A stretch of 64,000 bases of DNA from Thermohalobaculum sp050331395 (lineage in GTDB: Bacteria > Pseudomonadota > Alphaproteobacteria > Rhodobacterales > Rhodobacteraceae), in the NCBI GenBank assembly GCA_050331395.1, contig JBHJGX010000037.1, positions 62,001-126,000 on the forward strand. Reading direction: 5' to 3'. Shown here piece by piece: positions 9,101 to 16,688 of the stretch (within the stretch, counting starts at the first letter, position 1; each line of letters starts with the position of its first letter). The notes beneath the pieces are model-generated. The model was not told where the DNA came from, did not search any database, and saw only the letters and a program-made list of their open reading frames with translations. A program made the translations under genes and the position numbers.

Positions 9101-9868
9101 GAAATTCGTACCGGTCCCCGAGCCGTATTTGAACAGCCGCGCTTCGCGGGTCCAGAGATCCATGATCCCGCCCTCGTTCACCAGATCGTCGCGGACGCCT
9201 TGGATGAAACAGGCATGGGGTTGGGGATGTTCATAGGCCGAGCTGGATTTGACCAGCGTGCGGGTCTCTGGATCCACATAGAAATGCCCCTGGGACGGCC
9301 CATCGATCCCGTAGGCCCAGTGCAGCCCGGTGTTGAACCATTGCGGCGAGTTGGGCGCGGCCCGTTGCTCGGCGAGCATCCGGCGCATCTCGTCCATATA
9401 GACGCGGGCATCGGCCTCGGAGCTGAAGTATCCGCCCTTCCAACCCCAATAGGTCCAAGCGCCGGCAAGCCGGTCGAAGACCTGGCGAGCGGAAGTCTCG
9501 GGACCGAAACGGTCGGCTTCGGGAAGCGCGGCGAGCGCGGCCTCGTCCGGAACCCGGCGCCACAAAAATTCAGGCAGGCCGGGCTCGGCGAGGGCCCTCA
9601 GCTGCCGGGCGACGCCGGCCTTACGGAAGTATTTCTGCGCAAGCACGTCGGCGGCCACTTGGCTCCAGTCGGCCGGGACCTCGATCCCCTCGAGGCGGAA
9701 GACCACCGAACCGTCCGGATTGCGGATCTCGGACGTAGTGGTTCGAAATGCAATCCCGGCATAGGCATCGCTCGATGGGGCGGCGGTGGACCCGGCGGCG
9801 GTGTCCGTGGCCGTCTCGGTGGCGGTGGCGGTGTCGGCAGAGGCGGTGAACTGACGCGCGAATTTCAT
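6176..9868 (-). CDS. nrdJ: Vitamin B12-dependent (class II) ribonucleoside-diphosphate reductase
   Basis: A 1230-residue adenosylcobalamin-dependent ribonucleotide reductase, making deoxyribonucleotides without an oxygen-dependent radical subunit. The N-terminus contains the family segment DAYAGIAFRTTTSEIRNPDG; the middle has NPCSEY followed by the Asn-Leu-Ala-Ser-Ile-Asn stretch of the active-site region; the C-terminus has the Cys-rich redox tail (CGECG, CLKCDSCGC). Length agrees with long alphaproteobacterial NrdJ proteins. The ATG at 9868 follows an AGGGA ribosome binding site; an upstream ATG at 9946 lacks one. A Thr/Ala low-complexity insert of about 28 residues sits between MKFARQFT and the conserved DAYAG. 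Two NrdR-like boxes lie upstream and a strong terminator downstream. Confidence 0.95.
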   Translation of the reverse strand: MKFARQFTASADTATATETATDTAAGSTAAPSSDAYAGIAFRTTTSEIRNPDGSVVFRLEGIEVPADWSQVAADVLAQKYFRKAGVARQLRALAEPGLPEFLWRRVPDEAALAALPEADRFGPETSARQVFDRLAGAWTYWGWKGGYFSSEADARVYMDEMRRMLAEQRAAPNSPQWFNTGLHWAYGIDGPSQGHFYVDPETRTLVKSSSAYEHPQPHACFIQGVRDDLVNEGGIMDLWTREARLFKYGSGTGTNFSDLRGEAEPLTGGGRSSGLMSFLKIGDRAAGAIKSGGTTRRAAKMVICDLDHPDIEAFIDWKAREEQKVAALVAGSKAMEEKLNAVLAAVGAWDGSEAGARDPKVNPGLKAAIRAARLAHIPEAMVKRVLQLAGQGVDRLAIPVFDTDWDSEAYLTVSGQNSNNSVRVTDAFLGAVVADGDWELRRRTDGGIAKTLKARALWDQIGEAAWACADPGVQYHDTINAWHTCPNSGQIRASNPCSEYMFLDDTACNLASINLLAFLGESGRFDADGYEHAVRLWTLTLEISVLMAQFPSPEIAERSYRYRTLGLGFANIGGLLMTLGLPYDSAEGRALCGALTAILTGVSYATSAEIAAEVGPFEGYPANRDAMLRVIRNHRRAAHGETDYDGLAVLPVALDAAACPDPELVSRARASWDRALELGARHGYRNAQASVVAPTGTIGLVMDCDTTGIEPDFALVKFKKLAGGGYFKIINRAVPRALANLGYTAAEVERIVAHAVGHGTLDGAPGIDHERLMALGFEAEQIGAVEAALPGAFDIRFVFNQWTLGQAFCVGTLGIEAERLADPGFDLLTALGFLPDEIEAANTFVCGTMTLEGAPGLKPEHLPVFDCANPCGKRGTRSLSVDAHIDMMAAAQSFVSGAISKTVNMPNGATIEDCKRAYLRSWAQGVKAIALYRDGSKLSQPLAASLIDDPEEAVEASQPERAEMLAAKIIEKIVVREVDTRGSRSKLPDRRRGYTQKAIVGGHKVYLRTGEYADGQLGEIFIDMHKEGAAFRAMMNNFAIAVSVGLQYGVPLEEFVEAFTFTRFEPAGAVQGNDSIKNATSILDYIFRELAVSYLDRTDLAHVEPDGARFDEIGRGEAESVSNVAEVDPERGMPAIEMIKQVSSTGYLRKRLPKGLELLNGAFGEAETGTATATIALATGKAGDLRAERAAAARARGYEGDPCGECGNFTLVRNGTCLKCDSCGCTTGCS

Positions 9869-9907
9869 GCTGGTCCCTTCGCTTACGCCGCTAGCCATGG
9901 GCGCGAG

Positions 9908-9922
9908 CGCAAGATTTAGTGT
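9908..9922 (-). promoter_or_regulatory. NrdR-like box 1 upstream of nrdJ
   Basis: The minus-strand sequence ACACTAAATCTTGCG matches about 12 of 15 positions of the NrdR box pattern as I recall it (acaCwAtATaTwgtg), 40-54 bases before the nrdJ start. NrdR is the ATP/dATP-sensing repressor of ribonucleotide reductase genes. Identified by eye only. Confidence 0.45.
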
Positions 9923-9990
9923 GTCTGTCTCTCTGAAGCTCAGCATGCAGGCCGCGGGCGCAGGCGGTCAAGACCGAATACCTTCGTCAC

Positions 9991-10005
9991 CACCAGATTT
10001 TGCGG
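9991..10005 (-). promoter_or_regulatory. NrdR-like box 2 upstream of nrdJ
   Basis: The minus-strand sequence CCGCAAAATCTGGTG resembles the NrdR box at about 10 of 15 positions. It lies 83 bases from box 1, close to eight helical turns. NrdR boxes usually come in pairs, though commonly closer together, so this second box is less certain. Confidence 0.3.
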
Positions 10006-10239
10006 TTGACATTGTCGACTGCCACAAGCCGTAGAGAAACGAAGCGGGAACATCGGGGCGGACGCCCCGACCGTCGCGACTGCGCGCGCACGACTTGGCG
10101 GGCCGCTTGCCCGCGACGGGTGGCCGACACAGGCACCGCTTGGCGGGCCGGCGCAGGGCCCATCCGCGGACCGCAGCGCATCTTGACGATCGCAAAACGC
10201 GGATCGGGCGACGGCCAATGCCCCTCACGCACGAAAGAA

Positions 10240-10255
10240 CCCCCGAGGTCGGGGG
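10240..10255 (-). terminator. Candidate terminator downstream of secA
   Basis: On the minus strand CCCCCG-ACCT-CGGGGG forms a compact GC hairpin followed by TTCTTTCG. It lies about 310 bases after the secA stop, further than usual, and the T-run is interrupted, so it may instead end a short untranslated or unknown transcript. Confidence 0.4.
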
Positions 10256-10569
10256 GACCGCGGGGGCTAGACCAAGTTTCCCAGAGAAGTCGCTTCGTCA
10301 GCCGGTACAGGATATCGACCCGTCCGCAGGGGCCGCTTTGACCGAGATCAACTGCACCGCCCAAACCGACGCGCCCCCGACACCCGCGGAGACGGGAGCA
10401 GCACCCGTCGCCGTCGGCGGGGACCGCCACCGGGCACGATGGGGCAACCCCGCCGCGGGCGCGCGCTCCGCAGGCCGGGCGGTCTCTGCGCGGCGGCCTT
10501 GGAAGAGACGGTCCCTGACGCGCCCGCCTGCCGCCCTACCCCCCGGGAGGCCGCGATCCCGGACCGCCT

Positions 10570-13467
10570 TCAGAGGCGGCCGTGGCAGTGCTTGTATTTC
10601 TTGCCCGATCCGCAGGGACAGGTTTCGTTTCGACCGACCTTACCCCAGCTCTCCGGCAGTCCCGGGTCCCGCGCGCCCGCGGCGACGGGATCGAGTTCGG
10701 CCACATCGAGCGCGGCCTCGCCGGCGCTCAGCGTTCCCCGCGCACGGACATCGGCGGAGAGACCGGCTGCGGCCCGGGCGGCGGCCCGCTCGGCTTCCGC
10801 CTGCATTTCGGCCTGATAGGCCTCGAGCTGGCGACGGCGCTCCTCCTGCTCCTCCGCCGTCAAGGGCCGCACGTGGCCGAGTTCGCGGGTCACATCCCGG
10901 CGGAGTTGCCCGAGCAACTGCTCGAAGAGTTGGAACGCCTCGCGCTTGTACTCGTTGAGCGGATCCTTCTGGGCGTATCCGCGGAAGCCGATCACCGCGC
11001 GCAAATGATCGAGGGTCACCAGATGCTCGCGCCAGCGCCGGTCGAGGATCTGCAGCAGCAGCCCCTTCTCCACCTGGCGCATTGTCTCCGTGCCGATCGC
11101 GTCCACTTTTTCGGCATAGGCCGCGTCGGTCGCCTCGGTCAGGCGGTCGCGCACGCCCTCGTCGTCCACGCCTTCTTCGGCCGCCCAGTCCGCTACCGGG
11201 AACCGCGCGCCGAGGAGTGCCGTCGCCTCTTCCTCGAGCGCCTCGGTTTCCCATTGATCGGCGTAGGCCGTCTTCGGCATGTGCTGCGCCACCAGATCGT
11301 CGATCACCGCGTGGCGCATATCCTCGATCGTTTCCGAAAGATCTTCGGCCTCCATGATCTCGAGGCGCTGCGAGAAGATCGCCTTGCGCTGTTCGTTCAT
11401 CACGTCGTCGAATTTAAGCAGGTTCTTGCGGGTGTCGAAATTTCGCGCCTCGACTTTGCCTTGGGCTTTCTCGATCGCTTTGTTGACCCAGGAGTGGACG
11501 ATCGCCTCGCCTTCTTCGAGCCCAAGGCGTTGCAACATGCCGTCGATCCGCTCCGAACCGAAGATGCGCATCAGATCGTCCTGGAGCGACAGGAAGAAGG
11601 TCGACCGGCCCGGATCCCCCTGGCGGCCCGAGCGGCCGCGGAGCTGGTTGTCGATGCGCCGGCTTTCGTGGCGTTCGGTGCCGATCACCCAAAGCCCGCC
11701 CGCCTCGAGCGCCCGCGCCTTGGCGTCGGCGTGCTGTCCTTCGATACGCGCGCGCAACTCGGCCGGCTCGGCGTCGGGGTTGGCGTCGATGTCCTTTTGC
11801 ACGGCCATCTCGACATTGCCGCCGAGCTGAATGTCCGTACCCCGCCCGGCCATGTTGGTCGCGATCGTCACCGCACCGGGCACCCCGGCTTCGGCGATGA
11901 TCTGCGCCTCTTGCTCGTGATAGCGCGCATTCAGCACTTGATGCGGCACGCCGCCTTTTTTGGCCAGGTTCTCGAGCACCTCGGCGGAGCGTTCGAGCGC
12001 CGCCGCGCGCTCGGGCTCCTTGCCCTCGCGGATCGCCGCGCGCTGACGCTTGAGGCTGTCGGCGACCTTCCGGAGCGCCTCACTGCTCTTCAGAAGCCGC
12101 GAGAGCTGTTCGGATTTGTCGATCGACGTGGTGCCGACCAGGATCGGCTGGCCGCGCGTATGGCCATCGGCAATCGCCTCGACGATGGCCGCGTCTTTCT
12201 CGTCGCGGGTTCGGTAGACCTGGTCGTCCTCGTCTTGCCGCGAGATCGGCCGATTGGTCGGCACTTCGACCACGTCGAGCCCGTAGATCGAGCCGAATTC
12301 CTCGGCCTCGGTCATCGCGGTGCCGGTCATCCCCGCGAGTTTGCCGTAAAGGCGGAAGTAATTCTGGAAGGTGACCGAGGCGAGCGTCACGTTCTCCGGC
12401 TGGATCGACACGTTCTCCTTGGCCTCGATCGCCTGGTGCAAGCCTTCGGAGAGCCGCCGTCCCTCCATCATGCGGCCCGTGAATTCGTCGATCAGCACGA
12501 CGCGGCCGGATTTCACGATGTAATCCCGGTCCTTGAGAAAGAGCTTGTGCGCCCTGAGCGCCTGATTGACGTGGTGGACTTGGCTCACGCTGCCGGGATC
12601 GTAGAGCGACTGGTCCTCGGGCAGGATCCCGTGCTCGTGCAACAACTCCTCGACGCGCTCGTTTCCGTCTTCGGTCAGCGTCGCGGTGCGGAACTTCTCG
12701 TCCACTTCGAAATGGCCGTCCTCGAGATGCGGCACGATCTTGTCGATGGTCTGGTAAAGATCGGTTCGGTCCTCGGCCGGCCCCGAGATGATGAGCGGCG
12801 TGCGTGCCTCGTCGATCAGGATCGAGTCGACCTCATCCACGATCGCAAAGTTGTGCCCGCGCTGCACCATGTCCTCAAGCTGATACCGCCCGTTATCGCG
12901 CAAATAATCGAAGCCGAGTTCGTTGTTCGTCGCATAGGTGATGTCGGCCGCATAGGCGGCGCGGCGCCCCTCGTCATCGATGCCTGGAACGACGACGCCG
13001 ACGCTCATGCCGAGAAACTCGTAGATCTTGCCCATCCAGCCGGCGTCGCGCTTGGCCAGATAGTCGTTTACAGTCACCACATGCACGCCTTTGCCGGTCA
13101 GCGCGTTCAAATAGACGGGCATGGTCGCGACCAAAGTCTTGCCTTCGCCGGTCTTCATTTCGGCGATTTTGCCCTCGTGCAGCACGAGCCCACCGATGAT
13201 CTGCACATCGAAGGGTCGCATGCCGAGCGCGCGTTTCGACGCCTCGCGGACGGTGGCGAACGCCTCGGGCAGGATCTTGTCCAGGCTCTCGCCCGCATCG
13301 AGCCTGGCCCGGAAGGCGTCGGTCTGTCCCCGCAGCGCCTCGTCGGACAGCGCGGAGATCTGCGGCTCGAACGCGTTCACCGCCTCGACGGTGCGCTGGG
13401 CGGCCTTGATCTTCTTGTCGTTCGCGTTGCCGAAGAGCGAGCGGCCGAGGCGTGTTAATCCCAACAT
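10570..13467 (-). CDS. secA: Preprotein translocase ATPase SecA
   Basis: A 965-residue motor ATPase driving preproteins through SecYEG. Visible landmarks are the Walker A region (MKTGEGKT near residue 104), DEVDSILIDEARTPLIISG of the nucleotide-binding/preprotein crosslinking domains, NMAGRGTDI and GRSGRQGDPG of the second helicase domain, and the C-terminal zinc-binding tail with CPCGSGKKYKHCHGRL. The linker before the tail is Ala/Glu-rich. The ATG at 13467 was chosen because GGAGA stands eight bases before it and MLGL is the usual family start; an ATG 15 bases upstream lacks this. A good promoter lies about 210 bases upstream. The neighbouring parvulin isomerase acts on proteins exported by this pathway. 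Confidence 0.97.
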   Translation of the reverse strand: MLGLTRLGRSLFGNANDKKIKAAQRTVEAVNAFEPQISALSDEALRGQTDAFRARLDAGESLDKILPEAFATVREASKRALGMRPFDVQIIGGLVLHEGKIAEMKTGEGKTLVATMPVYLNALTGKGVHVVTVNDYLAKRDAGWMGKIYEFLGMSVGVVVPGIDDEGRRAAYAADITYATNNELGFDYLRDNGRYQLEDMVQRGHNFAIVDEVDSILIDEARTPLIISGPAEDRTDLYQTIDKIVPHLEDGHFEVDEKFRTATLTEDGNERVEELLHEHGILPEDQSLYDPGSVSQVHHVNQALRAHKLFLKDRDYIVKSGRVVLIDEFTGRMMEGRRLSEGLHQAIEAKENVSIQPENVTLASVTFQNYFRLYGKLAGMTGTAMTEAEEFGSIYGLDVVEVPTNRPISRQDEDDQVYRTRDEKDAAIVEAIADGHTRGQPILVGTTSIDKSEQLSRLLKSSEALRKVADSLKRQRAAIREGKEPERAAALERSAEVLENLAKKGGVPHQVLNARYHEQEAQIIAEAGVPGAVTIATNMAGRGTDIQLGGNVEMAVQKDIDANPDAEPAELRARIEGQHADAKARALEAGGLWVIGTERHESRRIDNQLRGRSGRQGDPGRSTFFLSLQDDLMRIFGSERIDGMLQRLGLEEGEAIVHSWVNKAIEKAQGKVEARNFDTRKNLLKFDDVMNEQRKAIFSQRLEIMEAEDLSETIEDMRHAVIDDLVAQHMPKTAYADQWETEALEEEATALLGARFPVADWAAEEGVDDEGVRDRLTEATDAAYAEKVDAIGTETMRQVEKGLLLQILDRRWREHLVTLDHLRAVIGFRGYAQKDPLNEYKREAFQLFEQLLGQLRRDVTRELGHVRPLTAEEQEERRRQLEAYQAEMQAEAERAAARAAAGLSADVRARGTLSAGEAALDVAELDPVAAGARDPGLPESWGKVGRNETCPCGSGKKYKHCHGRL

Positions 13468-13859
13468 CGCGGCTGTCTCCACTTATGGCCCCGACCCTGC
13501 CGCGGCCGGTGGCTTGGACGGCACAGCGGGACCCCGGTTCCGGGGTCCCGATCGGGCGCCCGGCCGACGTCGGACCCGCGGCCCCGAAGGCTGAAACCCA
13601 TTTTCGCCCGGTGAGGTTGCCCGCGCCGCGGGCACGGCGTAAACCCAGGTCGGCGATCAACCGCCGCCGACCGCAGAGTTATTGAGGGGTGAGTTGAGTG
13701 TCAACGGCTCGCACGGGTCCGTGTGCCCCCGACACGGGCAACCGCGTGCCGCCGTGGGCAGTCTCACGATCGATCCGAGCTCACCGCCCCGTCCATCGCC
13801 CGCCCGACGATCCCCGACACCCGCCAGAGACCGGACGACCGGCAGAAAGAGAACGTGAC
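13468..13859. other. Divergent promoter region between secA and the parvulin gene
   Basis: A 390-base region between oppositely oriented genes. It holds the secA promoter near 13690 and must contain the promoter of the isomerase-argJ operon. No further gene is supported. Confidence 0.6.
13676..13704 (-). promoter_or_regulatory. secA promoter (sigma70 type)
   Basis: On the minus strand a perfect TTGACA (13699-13704) is followed after 17 bases by TAACTC (13676-13681). The -35 element overlaps a small palindrome GTTGA-GTG-TCAAC at 13693-13705. Transcription from here would give a leader of about 200 bases before the secA start. Confidence 0.55.
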
Positions 13860-14918
13860 GTGACACAGACGAGCCCAATCTTCGCGCAGGCGTACGCGCT
13901 TCGGTTCCGCGGCGGTCTGACCGCCCTCGCGCTTCTGGCGCTTCTCACGATGCCCGCGACGGCCCTCGCGCAAGACACGACGCCGGCGCCCGAGACCGAG
14001 GCAACGGAGGCCGACGCGCCTGAGACCGAGGCAACGGAGGCCGACACCACAGATACGGATGCCGCGGAGACGCCCGAGGCCGGAGAGGCCGACGCGGACG
14101 CCGACGTGCCGACCATGGCGCTCGATGCGCTGACCGCCGACACGGTGATCGCCACGGTGGACGGCTACGACGTGACGCTCGGCGAGCTGATCGCCGTACG
14201 CCTCTCGCTGCCCGAGCAGTACCGCGCGCTCCCCCCCGAGATCCTCGCCGAAGGGCTGTTGCAGCAGCTCATCACCCAGACCGCGCTCGCCATGCGGGCA
14301 CGCGCGGCCGGGATCGACGAGACCCCGGCGATCCGCACCACGCTCAAGAACATCGAGAACGGCACGCTCGCCGAGGCCTATGTGAGCCGGGAAGTCGCCG
14401 CGCGGGTCACCGACGAGGCGATCCAAGCGGCCTATGCCGAGCGGTTCGAGAGCGCCGAGCCGGTCGAGGAAATCCGCGCCTCGCATATCCTCGTCGAAGA
14501 TCTGGAGCGCGCGGCCGCGCTCAAGGCCGAACTCGATGCGGGGGCGGATTTCGCCGATCTCGCCCGCGAGAACGGAACCGACGGCACCCGGGCGCGCGGC
14601 GGCGATCTGGGCTATTTCACCAAGGCCGACATGGTGCCCGAGTTCGGAGAGGCGGCCTTCGCGCTTGAGGTCGGCGAGATCTCCGAGCCGGTCGAGAGCC
14701 CGTTCGGCTGGCATCTCATCCAACTGGTCGATCGGCGCAATCAGCCGGTCCCGCCGCTCGAGGACGTCGCGGGCGAAATCGTCGAGGGGCTGAGCCAGAC
14801 CGCCCGGCGGGTGATCGCCGACGAGGCGGTGGCCGATGCGGAGATCAGCCGCCCGGACGAGGTCCTGCCGCCGGCTGCGATCCTCGCCGAAGAGCTGCTG
14901 CGCCCCGCCGCGGAATGA
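13860..14918 (+). CDS. Periplasmic parvulin-type peptidyl-prolyl isomerase
   Basis: A 352-residue secreted foldase. A signal peptide occupies about residues 1-38 (hydrophobic core LTALALLALL, then ALAQ). It is followed by a very acidic low-complexity linker (about 39-75, Glu/Asp/Thr/Ala), partly built from a duplicated PETEATEAD unit, then an alpha-helical SurA/PrsA-like region and the PpiC rotamase domain at about 205-295 with ASHILV, GGDLGYF and FGWHLI. The GTG start at 13860 is the first in frame that gives a complete signal peptide. Its stop overlaps the argJ start (ATGA). It probably assists folding of proteins exported by Sec. SurA-like and PrsA-like assignments are both possible. Confidence 0.88.
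   Translation: MTQTSPIFAQAYALRFRGGLTALALLALLTMPATALAQDTTPAPETEATEADAPETEATEADTTDTDAAETPEAGEADADADVPTMALDALTADTVIATVDGYDVTLGELIAVRLSLPEQYRALPPEILAEGLLQQLITQTALAMRARAAGIDETPAIRTTLKNIENGTLAEAYVSREVAARVTDEAIQAAYAERFESAEPVEEIRASHILVEDLERAAALKAELDAGADFADLARENGTDGTRARGGDLGYFTKADMVPEFGEAAFALEVGEISEPVESPFGWHLIQLVDRRNQPVPPLEDVAGEIVEGLSQTARRVIADEAVADAEISRPDEVLPPAAILAEELLRPAAE
13992..14045 (+). repeat. 30-base in-frame tandem repeat in the parvulin linker
   Basis: Two copies of a 24-base identical core (13992-14015 and 14022-14045) recur with a 30-base period and encode repeated ETEATEAD units. Such a repeat can change copy number by slippage without breaking the frame. Confidence 0.85.
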
Positions 14919-16276
14919 GCGCCGACACCCCGGGCGCGGAGGACGATCTCCGCGCTCGCCTGGCCGAGAAACGCGCGGCGCTCGCCGCCCTCGAGGCCGA
15001 AATCACGGCCCTCGAAAAGGTTCTGCCGCCGGTCTCGCCGCTTGCGCCCGCAGCTTTCCCGGATTTGCCGGGCGTCGCCGGTCTGCGGTTGGCCGTCGGG
15101 GCGGCCGAGGTGCGCTACCGGGGCCGCGACGACGTGATGCTCGCGCTTCTCGATCCCGGCAGCACGCTTGCCGGGGTGCTCACGCGCTCGGCGACCCGGG
15201 CGGCTCCGGTCGACTGGTGTGCGGAGCGGCTCGCGGCGCTCGCCTCGGCGCCCCCTGGCGGCCGGGCGATCCTGGTGAATGCGGGCAACGCCAACGCCTT
15301 TACGGGCGAGCATGGCCGCGCCGCAGTCGCGCGCCTCGCCGCCGCCACGGCCGGCGCCACGGGGCTCGATGCGGGCTCGGTGCTCCTCGCCTCGACGGGC
15401 GTGATCGGAGAGCCGCTGCCCGATGACCGGATTGCCGCGGCGCTCGCAGAGCTGGTGGACGGCCTTGCCCCTGCCGCGACCGAGCACTTCGCCCGCGCTG
15501 CCCGGGCGATCATGACCACCGACACCTTTCCCAAGGCGGCGGGCACCAGGCTCCGTCTCGGCGAGACCGAGATCGCCATCGCGGGCATTGCCAAGGGCTC
15601 GGGGATGATCGCGCCGGACATGGCGACCATGCTCGCCTTCGTCTTCACCGATGCGGCCGTGGACGCGGCCGTTCTCCAGGCGCTTCTGGGGCCCGCCGCC
15701 GATCGGAGCTTTAACGCAAGCACCGTGGTTGGCGACACCTCGACCTCGGACACGCTGATCCTGGCCGCGACCGGAGCGGCCGGCGGCCCGCCGATCGCCT
15801 CGCTCGAGGATCCGCGCACCGGGGCCCTTGCTGCCGCGCTCGAAGGCGTCATGCGGGATCTCGCGCTCCAAGTCGTCCGCGACGGCGAGGGCGCCACCAA
15901 ACTTGCCGAGATCGTCGTCACCGGCGCCGCGTCCGATATCTCCGCCCGCCGCGTCGGGCTCGCCATCGCCAATTCACCGCTCGTCAAGACGGCGCTCGCC
16001 GGCCAAGACCCGAACTGGGGGCGTATCGTCATGGCGATCGGCAAGGCGGGAGAGCCCGCGGACCGGGACCGGATCGCGATCCGGTTCGGCGACATCCGGG
16101 TGGCCGATGCGGGCTGGGTCTCGCCGGACTACGAAGAGGCCGCGGCCGCCGCCTACATGACGCGCGACGAGATCGTCATCGCGGTCGATCTCGGCATCGG
16201 CACGGGCGAGGCGCGGGTTTGGACCTCGGACCTCACCAAGCGGTATGTGGCGATCAATGCCGACTACCGCTCCTGA
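14915..16276 (+). CDS. argJ: Bifunctional glutamate N-acetyltransferase / amino-acid acetyltransferase
   Basis: A 453-residue enzyme of the cyclic arginine pathway, transferring acetyl groups between ornithine and glutamate. The family's self-cleavage site is intact: KGSGMIAPDMATML with the nucleophile Thr238. NPLVKTA-like (NSPLVKTA) and DPNWGRI motifs follow. The first 45 residues are unusual: a charged heptad-like helix (LRARLAEKRAALAALEAE) precedes the normal family start VSPLAPAAFPDLP. The ATG overlaps the isomerase stop, so this start is translationally attractive, but there is no in-frame ATG nearer the conserved start. The 3' end overlaps mutT by 20 bases. Confidence 0.93.
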   Translation: MSADTPGAEDDLRARLAEKRAALAALEAEITALEKVLPPVSPLAPAAFPDLPGVAGLRLAVGAAEVRYRGRDDVMLALLDPGSTLAGVLTRSATRAAPVDWCAERLAALASAPPGGRAILVNAGNANAFTGEHGRAAVARLAAATAGATGLDAGSVLLASTGVIGEPLPDDRIAAALAELVDGLAPAATEHFARAARAIMTTDTFPKAAGTRLRLGETEIAIAGIAKGSGMIAPDMATMLAFVFTDAAVDAAVLQALLGPAADRSFNASTVVGDTSTSDTLILAATGAAGGPPIASLEDPRTGALAAALEGVMRDLALQVVRDGEGATKLAEIVVTGAASDISARRVGLAIANSPLVKTALAGQDPNWGRIVMAIGKAGEPADRDRIAIRFGDIRVADAGWVSPDYEEAAAAAYMTRDEIVIAVDLGIGTGEARVWTSDLTKRYVAINADYRS

Positions 16277-16688
16277 GCCCGCGGCCGACCGGCCCATGGT
16301 CCTCGTCGCCGCGGTCGCGCTGGTCGATCCGGACGGGCGCGTGCTGCTCGCCGAACGGCCCGAGGGCAAGTCGATGGCCGGCCTCTGGGAGTTCCCGGGC
16401 GGCAAGGTCGAGCCGGGCGAGACGCCCGAAGCGTGCCTGCTCAGAGAGCTCCGCGAGGAGCTTGCCATCGACACCTGGGAGAGTTGCCTCGCCCCGCTCA
16501 CCTTCGCGAGCCACGCATATGCCGATTTCCATCTGCTGATGCCGCTTTATGTCTGCCGGAAATGGAACGGCCAGGTCGCCCCGCAAGAGGGTCAGCGGAT
16601 CGCCTGGGTGCGGCCCGCGCGGCTTCGCGACTATCCGATGCCGCCGGCGGATTTGCCGCTCATCCCGATCCTGCGCGACTGGCTTTGA
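16257..16688 (+). CDS. mutT: 8-oxo-dGTP diphosphatase (Nudix)
   Basis: A 143-residue Nudix hydrolase that sanitises oxidised nucleotides. The full Nudix box is at about residues 49-71 (GKVEPGE, then REL and REEL), preceded by LWEFPGGK, and the C-terminus has the MutT-like PPADLPLI segment. The chosen ATG overlaps the argJ coding end by 20 bases; the frame is open for only four codons further upstream. The stop overlaps the next gene (TGATG). The order argJ-mutT recurs in alphaproteobacteria, which supports the name. Confidence 0.88.
   Translation: MPTTAPEPAADRPMVLVAAVALVDPDGRVLLAERPEGKSMAGLWEFPGGKVEPGETPEACLLRELREELAIDTWESCLAPLTFASHAYADFHLLMPLYVCRKWNGQVAPQEGQRIAWVRPARLRDYPMPPADLPLIPILRDWL

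Larger units (their letters stand above)
9869..10569. other. nrdJ 5' region and secA-nrdJ intergenic region
   Basis: About 700 bases separate the secA stop from the nrdJ start, both on the minus strand. The nrdJ-proximal part holds two NrdR-like boxes. A CCCCCG/CGGGGG hairpin near 10240 could end secA transcription. A minus-strand open frame (9987-10430) crosses that hairpin; its middle reads like protein (DILYRLTKRLLWETW) but it has no good start or ribosome site, and I do not call it a gene. Confidence 0.5.

Noticed and set aside
10054..10069. CGGGGC-GGAC-GCCCCG hairpin as a terminator
   Set aside because: It has no T-run in either direction and no transcript that would need to end there.
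9869..10100. Cobalamin riboswitch upstream of nrdJ
   Set aside because: No B12-box-like sequence was found, and B12-dependent reductases are not expected to be repressed by B12.
10200..10570. tmRNA, RNase P RNA or SRP RNA between secA and nrdJ
   Set aside because: None of their conserved cores could be seen; only a hairpin and GC-rich spacer are present.
10582..13458. Long open frame antisense to secA (over 900 codons)
   Set aside because: It is a shadow produced by the high third-position GC of secA; the translation is His/Arg/Leu-rich with no domain, and secA itself is certain.
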